Shown: positions 36,691 through 48,735, numbered from the stretch's first letter. The stretch: DNA of 64,000 nucleotides from Canna indica (GCA_034359265.1 CP136890.1:50735001-50799000), one strand, 5' to 3'. Notes: generated from the letters alone by a model not told the origin. Made by a program: numbers and translations.

Positions 36691-37075
36691 GGTAAAATAT
36701 GAAGTTGAAACATACAAATACGATGGTGAATGCTAATAATAGAAAAACAAATACTACGATATTTTGATGAAATGATTTTTTTGGGATTGTTAGATGTTAC
36801 TAACCTCATTAATTCTATTATGAATCATTAAATTAGCAAATTTGGTGGTAACGGGTAAGAGTAATAAATGACAAAAAGAGCATTGAACATGCTCTAATAT
36901 ACATAATTCAAGGAACATCTTATATCTGTAAGTAATAAAAATAAATGCAGTTTCAACTCGACGAGGAGATTTAAGAATATGGTGTATTACATTTTGAGAG
37001 AGAGAAAACACCATATTCCTCATCATGCATTATATTTTGAAGATGATTATTTTTCAATATTCTAAACTTTTTTTT
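36691..37075. repeat. Duplicated flank, paralogous to 41564-41870
   Basis: GGTAAAATATGAAGTTGAAA and the following 180 bases match the sequence right of the intact hAT element, with small indels. Because the match continues outside the transposon, the two hAT copies arose by segmental duplication and not by two insertions. Beyond about 36960 the two drift apart. Confidence 0.8.
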
Positions 37076-37111
37076 TTAATATAAAAGATATATAATGTGA
37101 AAGAAAATACC

Positions 37112-37316
37112 TGCTCTTACAAGTGGTCCTCATCCAGCGCCTACGATCATTAGAACCTTTTGTAGATTAAAAAAAACATATTTATTGTTTAACAAAAAGG
37201 GCAAGGAGAACAAAGATGCTCTTACAAGTGGTCCTCGTCCAGCACCCCGACCATTAGTACCTTTTGTAGATTAGAAACAACATATTTATTATTTAGCAAA
37301 AAGGACTAGGAGAACA
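37112..37316. repeat. Two tandem copies of a 105-bp repeat
   Basis: TGCTCTTACAAGTGGTCCTC starts at 37112 and 37217, and both copies run to AGGAGAACA. In the second copy the minus strand is open as GTNGRGAGRGPLVRA, which looks like a Gly/Arg-rich exon; in the first it is disturbed. Confidence 0.8.
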
Positions 37317-38505
37317 CTATATTGTTGCAAAACAAGGAATGTAACATAATTTTCTAATACATGAACTATTAAATACATACGCATGACACAAATCATACAA
37401 GGAATGTAACATAATGGTATAAATATATTGTTGCAAAACAAGATAACATAGTGGTAATAGTTTCTAACAAGCAATATCACAAAACCCTTAGTCATCAACT
37501 GTTACAATATTTCAAAAGATGCATATGCTTAGGAAACAAACCTGAGTATATTTGACTATATCTTTCTCGAATGTTCATAAGTTTGAGCCTCAAGATATCC
37601 ATAAGAAGCTCTAAGAAAGGAAAGCAATAATCAATTTAACTAAATAGGCTTAAACCAAATATTAGAGAGCTAACTTATTGAACTCATTCTAAATATGAAT
37701 TCCATAAATGAATTAAGCTCAATGAAAAACACTGGAAACATAAATGAATTAAACGATTTAGACTTTCGGTGGAAAGCTCTGAAGAGTGGTGCGAGATAGG
37801 CCAGAAGACAAATATGAGTCACCAGAGAGGGTTGTGGTTGCCGAAAGAGGACCAAAGATTGTTGGAGTCAACTTCCTACTAAAGATGCATGTTTATAATG
37901 CAGAACATATGTATGTTATGTAAAGTCAAGATGCATAAATTGATAAGAACACAAGAATATAATAAACAAAATATAAATTCAATAATCTAATCAAATTATA
38001 AAAGAACTTCCTCGTACATGTTGCAACTATTTACTTAACCTCAACTTCGTGTGCACAATTATCACACATCCCTGAAGTATTAATATCAACGATGAGTATG
38101 AGAAATAAAAAGAAAAGAAAAATGCCGATTTTCTTTAGATCTAAAGCAGAAATAAAAGAAAATGCTGATTTTCTTTAGATCTAAAGCACAAAAAAAAAAA
38201 TTGGTCATACAGTCCATCAAAAATAATCACTTGTAGTATGAGTTAATACTTAATAGTCCACTTCTACAAAGAATTTTGCTAACTCAGGTGAATACGTAAT
38301 GCACAATTAATACATATATCACATTCTTAAGTATTAACTAAGGTTAACTCTTGAACCATAGCACTGAGTGTGCACTGCACAATTAATGCATATAATCACA
38401 TCTTAACTAAGGTTAACTCCTAAACCCAAACAATTTGAAGTTTCAAGGTACAAATAAGTTTCACTACCAGACGCGTGGTAGAGATTAATATGCATGCACC
38501 TATAA

Positions 38506-38510
<5 letters not shown>

Positions 38511-38552
<42 letters not shown>
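38511..38552. repeat. (TA)n microsatellite
   Basis: About 20 uninterrupted AT dinucleotides; short Tyr-Ile frames on either strand are artefacts. Confidence 0.97.
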
Positions 38553-38555
<3 letters not shown>

Positions 38556-38722
38556 ACTATCATATTCAGGAAAATACATAGGTAGATATTAAAAAAACCC
38601 AAAGAATCTCAAAATTTAAAATAACCTGAGTTGATAACTTCCATACAATCCAGAAATGCAATAACCACTATACTAAACTTATGAAATTGGCTTTCATTAT
38701 GTAGAAAGCAGGCACCTCTTTT

Positions 38723-38746
38723 AGGTCTAAACTTAAGTTTAGACCT
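38723..38746. repeat. Perfect 24-bp palindrome
   Basis: AGGTCTAAACTT followed directly by its reverse complement AAGTTTAGACCT, with no spacer. Confidence 0.9.
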
Positions 38747-39036
38747 TTTATAAAATGGTCAGTATTGAAGTAAAAGAATAATAATAAAGAAATTTAAAAA
38801 TTGGCACATATAAAAGCACCCGATTTCTATTAATTTTGAGATGATAAAGAGAAATATGGCACTTAATAACAAGAGTCTATTTCAATTTAACAAGTGCCCC
38901 CTTAAAGGGCACCGGTTTCAATTTAACAGGCGCCCCTCGCCTCTTGAGAGGTTAACCATTAATTAATGTTAGCTTGTATTTTTGGATTTCTCTTTTATGA
39001 TATGTAATTTTATTTTGCTCAATTCAATAATATACT

Positions 39037-40368
39037 ACCACATTTGTCTCAATTGTGACCTGTCGTCTAATTTTTGATAGCAACCCATTAAACTAATGAT
39101 ATGGCATGCTAATGTGGAATAAAAAATACCTTTTTAATATTAAAATTTAATAAATTGAATATATCTATCTCTATCTCTCGGTGTTCGTCATCGTTTAAGG
39201 ACAAGGAGGAGCAAAAGGAAGAGGAGTCTCGCGAAAATGTCGACCTTCCGACGAGTGCCACCAAGTGCAATGTATCAAATAAGAAGTCAAGGTGGAAGCT
39301 TTCTTTTTGCAGGGGGCCTTCCGTGAAGATCTCGGCAAGGGTTGACTCGTGGTCGGAGCTTTTGCGATGTAGTCAATAGCGTGACGAGTGGGCGCTTGAA
39401 CCATGGCGTCAAGAGGCATTGACTTGGAGTGCTCCTTCTGAACTACGGCTTTAAAGTTGACAAACATGGTGTGAGTGGCCTCGGCAAGTTGTTCATGGAC
39501 AACAACTGTTGAGCCAAAGGAAAACAATGCATCTATCTCCGACAATAGCTCAGAGATGGTGTTATACAAGTCCAATATGCAGAACATTTTCTCTGTCGAC
39601 CGCTTGGATTTCACCAACTCCTGGAAACGCCGCTTGGATTTCACCAACTTCGGAAAACGGAGGAGCTGAACTACAACTTTTTCAGCGATGTTAGCTCTGA
39701 CAACCTCCCGGATTGAATTGAAGCCACGGAAGACATGGGACAAGAGGATTCGCTCATCGAAGTACAGGGTGGTCGTCGCCACCCGCGAGGGGCCGATCCA
39801 AAACTGGAATTTTCTCTCGAGAAGCTACCAATCCATCCTCTGAACCTGCGACGAGGTACGTCACTCGAACCCGAGGCGATAGAGCCCCTTGATCAACTTG
39901 TGGAGGATCTTGTATACCCCGACATACGTTGCAATAGCCGACAATGATCAGTCTCGGCAATGGCGCAGAGGTGAACCATGACGCTGGCCGTAGCACTCTC
40001 ATTCTGAACATTAAAGTCCACAGATGCGTGAATCTCAACATCCTCGAAGATGCTAGAGCAGTTGGCTACGAGAATATGATAGAGAACTCCTCGAGGCGAC
40101 GCATGGTGGCCTACAAGATCGAAGGCCGCGTGGGACCCGCGACCTCCATATCCTCGGTGGAGACGATGTTGAACATGGCATACTAGAGGCCACAAAGAAG
40201 AAGAAATAAGGCAGCAAGAAGAAAAGAGAAAGAGAGAGAGAGGGGACCCATGATATAAGTTTTCAATTTATAAAATTTTAATATTAAAAAATAATTTTTT
40301 TATTACGAGTCCGCATGCCACTTTGTCGACACAAATTAGTCTATATGCCACAATTGAGACAAATCTCG
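39037..40368. mobile_element. Pack-MULE-like element carrying an EXO70 fragment
   Basis: Long inverted terminal repeats of about 110-130 bp flank a gene fragment. The left repeat begins near CATTTGTCTCAATTGTG (39041) and runs to about 39165. The right repeat is its complement (CACAATTGAGACAAAT, ending 40368) and begins near 40258; they share the words TTTGTCTCAATTGTG, CTAATTT, GGCATGC and TAATATTAAAATTT. Flanking 9-base words TAATATACT and TAATATAAG agree at seven positions, fitting an aged Mutator-type duplication. No transposase is present. Gene sequence between long Mutator-type ends is the definition of a Pack-MULE. Confidence 0.7.
39380..40190 (-). pseudogene. EXO70 exocyst subunit fragment
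   Basis: Minus-strand reading, with frame changes: MRRLEE near 40103, YHILVANCSSIFEDVEI, then VYKILHKLIKGLYRLGFE near 39900, VQRMDW, TTTLYFDERILLSHVF (39776) and IAEKVVVQLLRFPKLVKSKR. EKMFCILDLYNTISELLSEI and TRHAIDYIA follow. These are in the order of the plant EXO70 family, which tethers secretory vesicles at the plasma membrane. At least three frameshifts break it, and the phrase with LVKSKR is tandemly doubled. It has neither the N-terminal part nor the C-terminal helical bundles, so about half the gene is missing. No introns are seen, as is usual for plant EXO70 genes. Confidence 0.75.
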
Positions 40369-40522
40369 TAATATAAGATTTAATTAAACAAAATATAAGT
40401 ACAAGCCACATGTTTAGATATTTTCCCTAGATTTAATCTAGTATCAATAGTACAATCACATCATAGAAGACAGTGTTGTGACCACCAATTCATGAAAGTA
40501 CCATATATTCTTGGGGTAAAAT

Positions 40523-41563
40523 CAGTGTTATTAATGACGGATGACGGCTCATGGCGGGAAACCAAAAATCTGCCATACAAATGTGGCAGATGGCGTTGCG
40601 GCCTATAGTGGAAGCATGACCGCTGAAAATATTATAAATATATATATATATATATAATAAGTAATAACAAACGAACATATTGTTGTAATTTCGAAATCCT
40701 ACAAATTTGAGGCTTTGAGCAGCAAACCAAAAGAAAAAAAAATGAAAAAAAGGAAAACAAAAAGGAAAAAAAGGAAAAAAAGGAAAAAAAGGAAAACAAA
40801 ACTGAAAAAGAACACTACAAAAGTAATATAAAAAAATTGAAATAAAAAAAGAACATGACTGAAGTAAAAAAAGAAGAGGGCAGAAATAATAAAAAAAAAG
40901 AAAAAAAATAGAGAGAAAATTGTCAATGGCTGTTGGAAGAGACCTGAAATGAAAGAAAGCAAAAAAAAAACTGAACGAAAAAAAGAAATGAAGTGAAAAG
41001 AAAAATTCACTGAAAAAAGAAATGAGGTCAAAAAATGAGAGAAATGAAGTGAAAATGAAACGAAAGAAAACTGAAGTAATAAAGAAGAATCGAACAAAAC
41101 ACTAAAGCAAAAAAAAAGATGGAACAAAATAGAAATAAAAAAGAAAGAAAGGGTAAAAAACTACATGTACGTGTGTAAATACCTAAAAAAAAATTAATGA
41201 AATGAAGAAGAGAGCTGAATGGGAGAGAAATGCCTTAAAAAACAGCAAAAACTGCTATCATGTCGCTAGATTTCGTCGCCAGAGTTCGTCGTCGGAGTTA
41301 GTCGCCGAAGTGGAGCAGCCACAGGTAGGAGGGTTCACAAGTTGCGGCAGCCGCCAGCCTTGCCTTAGGGTTTAGGGTTTTATTCTTATCTCTTTTAAAA
41401 AATTACAAAAACACCTCCACTTAAATTAAAAAACAAAAAAAAACATTGTGGCACCATTTCCGTCATGGCGGACGCCACACCCATACAAAAATTTCAACAT
41501 TGCTATTTTTTAGGGGTGATTTAATCAAATTCTGCACGCCATGGCTGCTATTTTACAACACTG
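40523..41563. mobile_element. hAT-like non-autonomous element, 1041 bp, intact ends
   Basis: Ends are CAGTGTTATTAATGAC on the left and, on the other strand, CAGTGTTGTAAAATAGC on the right. A perfect 8-bp target duplication GGTAAAAT lies at 40515-40522 and 41564-41571. The interior is purine-rich and has no transposase. Near the right end it includes a short gene-like patch (GCCGCCAGCCTTGCCTTAG, then AGGGTTTAGGGTTTT). Parts of the same element border both sides of the tandem array. Confidence 0.85.
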
Positions 41564-41571
41564 GGTAAAAT

Positions 41572-44500
41572 ATGAAGTTGAAACATGCAAATACGATGGT
41601 GAAAGTTAATAAAAGAAAAATAAATACTACACTATTTTGATGTAATGAATTTTTTTTTGGATTGTTAGATGTTACTAACCTCATTAATTCTGTTATTATT
41701 CATTGAATTGGCAAATTAGGTGGTAACGAGTAAGAGCAATAAATGACAAAAAGAGCATTGAACATGCTCCAATATACATAATTCAAGGAACATCTTATAT
41801 CTATAATAAAAATAAATGCAGCTTCAACTAGACGAGGAGATTTAAGAATATATTAAATGTGGTGTATTGCTAAAAAAAATAAGTACACACTTACCAATAT
41901 AATAAAAAGAAATGCAGCTTCAACCAATATTGTGAGGTGCAAATATTCAACATGTAACACTTACCGATATTATCAAGTATTCAATTGCAAATTCCATCCT
42001 AAAAACATCAACACGTAACAGTTATCGAGAAAAGATATAACAGCTAGACAAGCATTGGAATTATCAAGTATTTTATAAATAGTTGAAATTTGAAACTATG
42101 CAACTACACCAGAATTGAAATTATCAACCTATTAGGCTGCTCTACGATTCCAAAACATTTAAAAATTGTTTTCTTGTTGTTATTTTTAAATATATATCCC
42201 ATGCTTTACAATAATATATTATCATAGAAGAGTAATCATTACTGCATAGGCGTAGAAAGAGAGGGCTAAGGGAGAAACAAAATCTTATAAACAAATTGTT
42301 GTGTAGCCTAAGAATTTTCAACTTAAATCAAAACGCAATCTTTGATACATACTCTTAAATATACAAAATTACAAATAATATTGGACCGACATAATACCTT
42401 GTGCATGTTGAAGCAACGTCATCTCACGCTCTGAACTAGTAAAGACATTATTAGAAAGCAAGGAGAGAGAGTTCGTATAATGGCATAATCTATTTAAAAT
42501 ACTACTTGGATTAAATATTAGCCCTTAAAGGATTCGTTTCTACTAGTTAATATGATGTTAAAGAAGAAATTTCTTCCCATCACATCTCACCTACATTGCA
42601 ACAATTATTTAGAAAATTAAATAAAATATTTTATATAAAAATTACAAATGATCAGATAATGTATGAGTGTGTAATGGCCTAGAATCAATATTGGCTATAT
42701 ATTGGCGATTTCAAATTTATTAGACTGCATTAATGGTAGATCACATGAATTAATGTGTCCATCAAAGAGGTCATATGAATAAACCTAGCAATCAATTGAA
42801 AGGCTAGTATTTATCTTGAGATTGTTTAACTATAGCAAAAAATTTCTACAAGTAATGTTGAAACTAGTGATTCAGTAGTAAAAACCCATAATTAATGTCC
42901 TTCCAATAATTTCTCTAGCTTCTATATTCAACACCATATAAAGCCAGTTAAAATCATAGGTAATTTCACGATTCATGAGACCTAATGAGTAATAAAAAAT
43001 ATAAATCAAACTAGATAGATATACTGATATAGAACAAAAAATATATCAAATGGGTACCATCGTACCATATGTTGCAAATTATAGGCATGGATCTAACAAT
43101 AAACCAACAATGATCTACTTTGTCCTAAGATGATAATTACAAGAGCACATAATTTGTAACGAACTGTGTTTGAGAACAACATACACATACACCTTTAGGA
43201 GTGAAGAGAAACCCTTTGATGTTTTAAAGATGACCACCATCCAAAACCCTCAAGTAACCTCAGTCAAGAAGAACCAATGTCTTACATGATTGTAACCCTG
43301 ATCAAAAATTGAAGTGGAGAGTTAATTCATATATGGTTCATGAGACATCATAAACCATAAGACACTTCGATGCCTAATTGTAAGATTAACCATATTGATA
43401 TGCGCAGAAACCAGTAAGATTGATATGTGCATAAACTAATATATGTACCCTTGAGATAATCTCCATAAAAGGACAAATGCATATCAAGTACAAAAGAAAT
43501 CACCATTGATACAACTACATGAAGTAAGAACTACTTGAAATTACTGAGGCGATATTGAAACCAATACTAAAAACAATTCCTGAAGTCCATCTTACAGCAT
43601 ACAAAAATAGAACATCACAACAAAGTAAAGAACTATACCAATGAGATAACTCAAATATTGCGGCATTTCCAATGAGATAACTGATCTCAGTCTCAAACCA
43701 TTCTTCTTAATATACCAAGCAATCTCCTTAACAGCAATGACATATTTAAGAAATTAGAAATCAATCAAGCACATGAACATAATTAAAAGGAGCAAATTTG
43801 ATGTAAAATGAAGTAATTCTAAACAAGCTATAAATTCATGTTTTCCACATTCAATCTGGACTCTGATATGTTTGCAACATAACTCAATATCTAATGTTAT
43901 AGTAATGAGCCAGATATGTTTACAACACAACTCAAAGTTTATTAGTTTTATTAAATTATTAAATATATGAGAAATAGAGCTTAATAATTATTGGTTTGAG
44001 ATTGCAAGGGTAAAAACAAAAATAATTGGATATTTGCATAATCAATTCTTTTTCCAATCACATAAGGGTATGAAATTTAAATTTTGGAATGGTAAATAAT
44101 AAACAATTGAAAGGAACAGAAACCATTTTAACTGAAAAAGACTTGCCTCTATTTTAAATTCTTAAGCAACTCGTACTTTATGAATAAGCAATATACATCA
44201 CTTGAACATGCAGTTGACTTATAAGAATCTGTTTGATTAGCAAACAAAAATATGTAGAGAGCATTAAGATGAGAACTATATTGTTGAGTGGACGCTCCGT
44301 TTAGAATGGCGACAACAAAAATGAAACCAGCGCATTGTTGAACAGGGCGCCAATTTCATTGAAACCAACTCACTATCGAACAAGGCTCTACTGAAGCTTG
44401 GCTTTTAGAAGTTCCAAATTGTATCAGACTACAGAGGGCATCTATATATTATATAGATAGCATGATCTTTGTAGTGAAATAGCTTTCTTAATTCTGACAT

Positions 44501-44820
44501 ATTATATATTAATTTGGAATGTAGCAATTAATTTAATAGAAGTTAAGAATTATTAGGCTTAAATAATAACCTAATATCTTCTTAGTATTACCAAAGTTAC
44601 TAAGAACTGAAATATGTTTGCCAGCCTCAGTACAATGTGGATGGTTATCTTCTTTTGTTATTTGTAGTGCCATGTACAATACCTACACATGCTAAAAAAG
44701 ATTATATTAAAATACAAAAGATTTGCAAATGATAGAGGATTTTCTTATTTCTAACCTTACATATCACCCAACGGAAGCCTAAATCATCAGCTGAGAATGA
44801 TAGACAGAAGAAACACTTAA
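41572..44820. other. AT-rich intergenic DNA
   Basis: Apart from the duplicated flank at its left edge (to about 41870), I see no gene, transposon terminus or RNA gene in 3.2 kb. Confidence 0.4.
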
Positions 44821-44829
44821 TTTGGTCAA

Positions 44830-47400
44830 GTAAAAAATTGAACTTTTGGTAGGAAGAACGAAAAAAATAAAAGGATGCGCAAAAAGGACTTCGGAGCGCT
44901 CACGTACCTCTCTGCAGCTTGGCGGTGGGATGGTAAAGAGAAGGCAAAACCCTAACTCGTCCCACATAGGCATATACTATATAGCTGGTTTGTGCGAATG
45001 GGATACACAAACGAATGCGAACCAAGAAACAACCAGAAACAGGGAATGGGAATGGATCTGCAATAGATGCGGGAAGGAAGATGCCGGAAGACGAGAACCG
45101 AGAAGCATGAAGAATGAGAAAGCGGAGAAACAATGCAGAAAACAAGAAAACCGGACAGTGCGAAAAACAACGAAGAAGAAAGGAGATGCGGAAAACAGCG
45201 AAGAAGATTGGAGATAAGGAAAACATAGCGGAAAAAAGAGCGCACACTTGATGGAGCCAATTATTAATTAATCGGCTCCATCAACTAGCGGCGGATTCTA
45301 ACCATTGAATTTCAACTTCGAAGCTCAATTTCAAACATTGAATTTCTTTCTTGTTAGGGTCATCTTTTATGGTATATAAGTTGAAATTTCCTGCATATTT
45401 TTCTTCCAATATAACAACTTGGGAATGGCAAGTGCACTGACACCTGTGTGGACAAGCTTATGGTGCAAAACAATATCACATGCATGGTATTCATACACAA
45501 AAGGCAATGCTAATTCTTCTGCTTGCGGGCATACCATTGGCCCTCATTTGGACCTACACAAGACAAATTCTTATGCAATTGGTCAAAATCTAGAGATGAG
45601 AGATATGAGTTGAAGCAGGACTATATGCTTATTATTGGCTAATCCCAAGCCTTTTTGCCTGTGTTTCCCATGCTCATAAGTTCTAGGATAACTACAATAT
45701 TCCACACTTTTATATGCTGGGTTTTAGTGTATATTTTTGCCCTTGGCAGCAAGAGTGCTGCCCTTGCAACAACCATATCATATTGAATAAATCTTGCTAT
45801 TTTAGCATTTTATGTCAAGTTCTCTCAAGCTTGCAAGAAGACATGGACAAGTCTATCAAAAGAATCAGTCAATGATGTATTTGACTTCCGTTGTTCCTTG
45901 TAGTGATTCTATATAATATTGAATCATTTTTTGAACCATGTTATCACTCTACGCCATGGAGTTACATCCATCCTAATAATGATATTTTGACCATTGAATA
46001 GAAAAGTCTCCAACAAGGAACTTAATTTAGACCCTTGAAATAATTATTCAAGAGTACTAGATAATTCGGAAACTTAAAGTAGATATTGGTAATCTAATGT
46101 AACAAGATGGTATGAACTATGGAGCATATATATGTATTTCTATCTTCGTGAGTGATGGATTTGTAGCTAAGTTAGAAAAAATATATGTAGCATATATATG
46201 TATAATCTAACTTCTATCTTCTAACTTCTATCTTCGCGAGCATATATATGTATTTGGAGCGCATATATATGTTGCAAGAAAAAAAACCTAAAAACAGAAC
46301 CCTTAATTCAATAAAGTAGAAGTTAGAAAGAATTAAAGTAGCTGCCATGCTAGTGCTAAAGAAATTTGAAACTAAGAAAAGAAAATTGTTAGCATGTTTT
46401 CATTCAGAGTAAATTCACTATAACTGACACAGATAAGACAAATACATACATGGTCTTGAACACGTCTTCATCTAGATTAAATTCCACATTTAAGTTGACA
46501 GGAATGTTAAACCTATGTACCATGTATGCGTGTCTTTCAATTAGCAAATAAAAGTTTTCAAATTCAAGTAATATTTTTATATAATGTCTAAGAAAGAGGA
46601 AAAGAATACATAGATTTCCAGCTACACAAGCATTAACATAAATTTTGAAACAACTAGCAGTAACGTGGAATCTCAATTGAAGAAAACATCTACGGAAATT
46701 GCACCTTATTTTATATCTACAGTAAAATAAGGTTATGCAACCTTATTTTATATCTTGTCTCAATTGAAGAAAACATCTGCAGTAAATTCTAGGAATAAGG
46801 TTATGCAACCTCAATAAGAACCAATCACAAGGAGGTTCATATTGATAAATAATAATTGTATATATTACTACACCTCAAACACCAATATAAAAGTATTAAA
46901 TTATTTATATCTCATACCACTAGGTTGTTAGGGACATGTTGATGAACCAGTATATGGGAATTGGCCTACACAGTACATTTGCTTAAGGCATATTTGATAT
47001 CATGTGTTCCTTCAAACCAATTGCTCATATCAATATTATTTCTTAAGTGTGTTATTGGCTAAGTATAGACATTATATTTTAGAATCCACGACGACATACA
47101 CCCACATGCACGTGGTGGATGATTGATGAGTAACTTCGATTATATTTCAATCATTAAAGGGTAGAGCAAAAGTCAAGGAGATATAAAAGCTTAATTGCGG
47201 TCTAAAAATTGAGACAGAATCCACTAACCAAATTTTGCCAGCTGAGAGGAATAGGAAGAGATCCTCTTCAAATAAGCTACCATGATAGGATATTTACAAA
47301 GATATGGATCCTCTTCAATTTCAATGGATCTATTTTTTTCTCCAATTCATAAAACTATCTTCATTCATTGCACCTTCATCTCTCATTATATATCAACATT
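44830..47400. other. Unassigned region with purine-rich tract and small repeats
   Basis: 44850-45240 is a GA-rich tract whose open frames on both strands are compositional. Near 46135-46275 CATATATATGTAT words recur four times, and near 46672 and 46760 CTCAATTGAAGAAAACATCT is repeated. On the minus strand, 46545-46450 is open as NIPVNLNVEFNLDEDVF before a possible donor (ATG|TATG is poor); this could be an exon remnant, which I cannot name. Confidence 0.3.
45248..45284. repeat. Hairpin followed by CTAG
   Basis: TTGATGGAGCC and GGCTCCATCAA are exact 11-base inverted arms around a 15-base AT loop, immediately followed by CTAG. A hairpin near CTRR is a Helitron 3'-end feature, but here there is no spacer between hairpin and CTAG and no matching 5' end was found. 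Confidence 0.5.
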
Positions 47401-47517
47401 AATGACAGTCCTTGACTATGACTAAAATGATCGAGATGTTATATGAAAAAGATAATGTAGCAAAGGGAGAACTGGAGAGGATCCTAACACAATTAATATA
47501 TAGAAAAGAAATGTTAC

Positions 47518-47707
47518 CTCCTGGGTAACCGGATCCAAAGTTTCTTTGCATATTTTCAGCAGTTTCGTCAAAGACCCAATTACACAATGCTCTATCTCTA
47601 TTTACCTTATCAGGTTTTCTTCCTAATCCACAGCTGGAGACAACATCAGTTTTGTCAATTAGGTTGGGAACTTGGAAACTTGAATCTCCTGAAATAGAAA
47701 GCTCCAT
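47518..47707 (-). pseudogene. RNase H2 subunit A exon fragment, fused to unknown sequence
   Basis: From about 47608 the minus strand reads KVNRDRALCNW and then DETAENMQRNFGSGYPG, matching the late part of eukaryotic RNase H2 catalytic subunit A (K-V-T-R-D-R-A-L ... G-S-G-Y-P-G-D). It ends at a clean donor (GGAG|GTAACA, exon edge 47518). RNase H2A removes ribonucleotides from DNA-RNA hybrids in the nucleus. Upstream in the same open frame (to a methionine near 47706) the text MELSISGDSSFQVPNLIDK is not RNase H2A, so two sources seem to be joined. No other RNase H2A exon, including the catalytic DEAGRG part, is visible. Confidence 0.65.
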
Positions 47708-47843
47708 GATTCTTGAGCAAGTATATGAATTTTCTAAGCAAGAACAAAAATCAAGCAAACAAGCAAAACAGGGATAACAAGGTAAGAACTAGAAGGAGAG
47801 ATGTTCAAAGGCTTATTAGGGGAGTAAAATACTTGTCCAGGAA

Positions 47844-48003
47844 ATTCTGCAGAGGCAAACAAAAATCTAATGTGGGGACCTGTGTTTCTGCTCCAACTAC
47901 CCACTCTTCTATGCAACTATCCATTGGTGAAAACATGTTCCAAGAACCTCTATCCACCATGATGAAGAGTTTAGACCCCGGAATTGCATATGGAGATAAC
48001 TAA
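47844..48003 (+). other. Possible exon, plus strand, family unknown
   Basis: After an acceptor-like TTCTGCAG (about 47850) the frame reads SNVGTCVSAPTTHSSMQLSI and ends DPGIAYGDN*. The composition is protein-like and the orientation is opposite to its neighbours. I do not recognise it. Confidence 0.25.
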
Positions 48004-48344
48004 TTCACAATCCTTTGGCAATCATGTGAGATACTCACAACTAGGAAAACAAATATATATAAAAAAAGGTATTGAGTCAAGAATTTAAGTCAGATAGACA
48101 AATACTATATCTTAAGAAATAGTAAATGAAGCCAACTAGAACAACTTATAATATATGTTGAATACATCAAGAAGTTCTAAGTGTAGATAAATACGAACAC
48201 TCATTCTTTACATAAAATGCTGAAATGCATAGAAGTTTCCAATTTCTGAGAAAAAAAGTTGATTTTCGTCATAATTATAAGCTAAGAGTCAGATCAAATC
48301 ACAAAAGTTTATCAAAAATATACAGGAGGTACTAGAATCAATAC

Positions 48345-48735
48345 CTGCGAGAGAAACTCCAAGGCATGCAAGACCAAAGAATATAGATACTCGACCTACC
48401 GGCTATATACCTGAACCGAACCTTGCAGCAGCAATGCAACTAAAAACCAAATTCCCGTGAGGAAAACAAAATTAAAGAAATCACATAACGGGTAGTACAA
48501 AAACAAGTGAGTTTCAAATAGGAATCTCAAAATACCACCTTCAGCAAAGTTCACCTGAACGGAGGAAATCTCGCCAGAGCAGATTTTCGAGAGGTACTCT
48601 TCGAGCTTCTTGGCGAGGTCGACCTCCCAGTTGGACTGGAGGTCACGATTGGGCAGGACAAACTGGAAGCGCGACCCGAACTCGTCAGACCCCAGGAAGA
48701 CGGGGGCGAAAAGTCCATCGGCGGCACTAAATCCT
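48345..48735 (-). pseudogene. Condensin-2 subunit H2 (CAP-H2), first two exons only
   Basis: Exon a (about 48735-48539) reads [20 protein letters not shown], then CSGEISS and VNFAE, and ends at GAAG|GTGGTA. Exon b (48439-48345, acceptor TTTTTAG, donor CGCAG|GTATTG) reads [13 protein letters not shown], a TAG stop at 48398-48396 where the family has Lys, then VEYLYSLVLHALEFLSQ. Junction phase is correct. Plant CAP-H2 is the kleisin of condensin II, which compacts chromosomes, and is several hundred residues long; the later exons are absent here. The nonsense codon and missing 3' end make it a fragment. The start codon is unclear because the 5' region is a tandem repeat. Confidence 0.72.

Larger units (their letters stand above)
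37317..39036. other. AT-rich intergenic DNA with simple repeats
   Basis: There is no supported gene. It contains a tandem TTTTCTTTAGATCTAAAGCA phrase near 38127 and 38170, a TA microsatellite at 38511-38552, a perfect palindrome at 38723-38746, and a small GTGCCC/GGGCAC hairpin near 38893. Confidence 0.4.

Noticed and set aside
44846..45260. Frames of 102-123 codons on both strands
   Set aside because: GA-rich strand bias leaves both strands open; no domain or plausible start is visible.
45248..45288. A Helitron 3' end
   Set aside because: The hairpin lies directly against CTAG with no spacer, and no 5' end or host AT insertion site could be matched; kept as a hairpin only.
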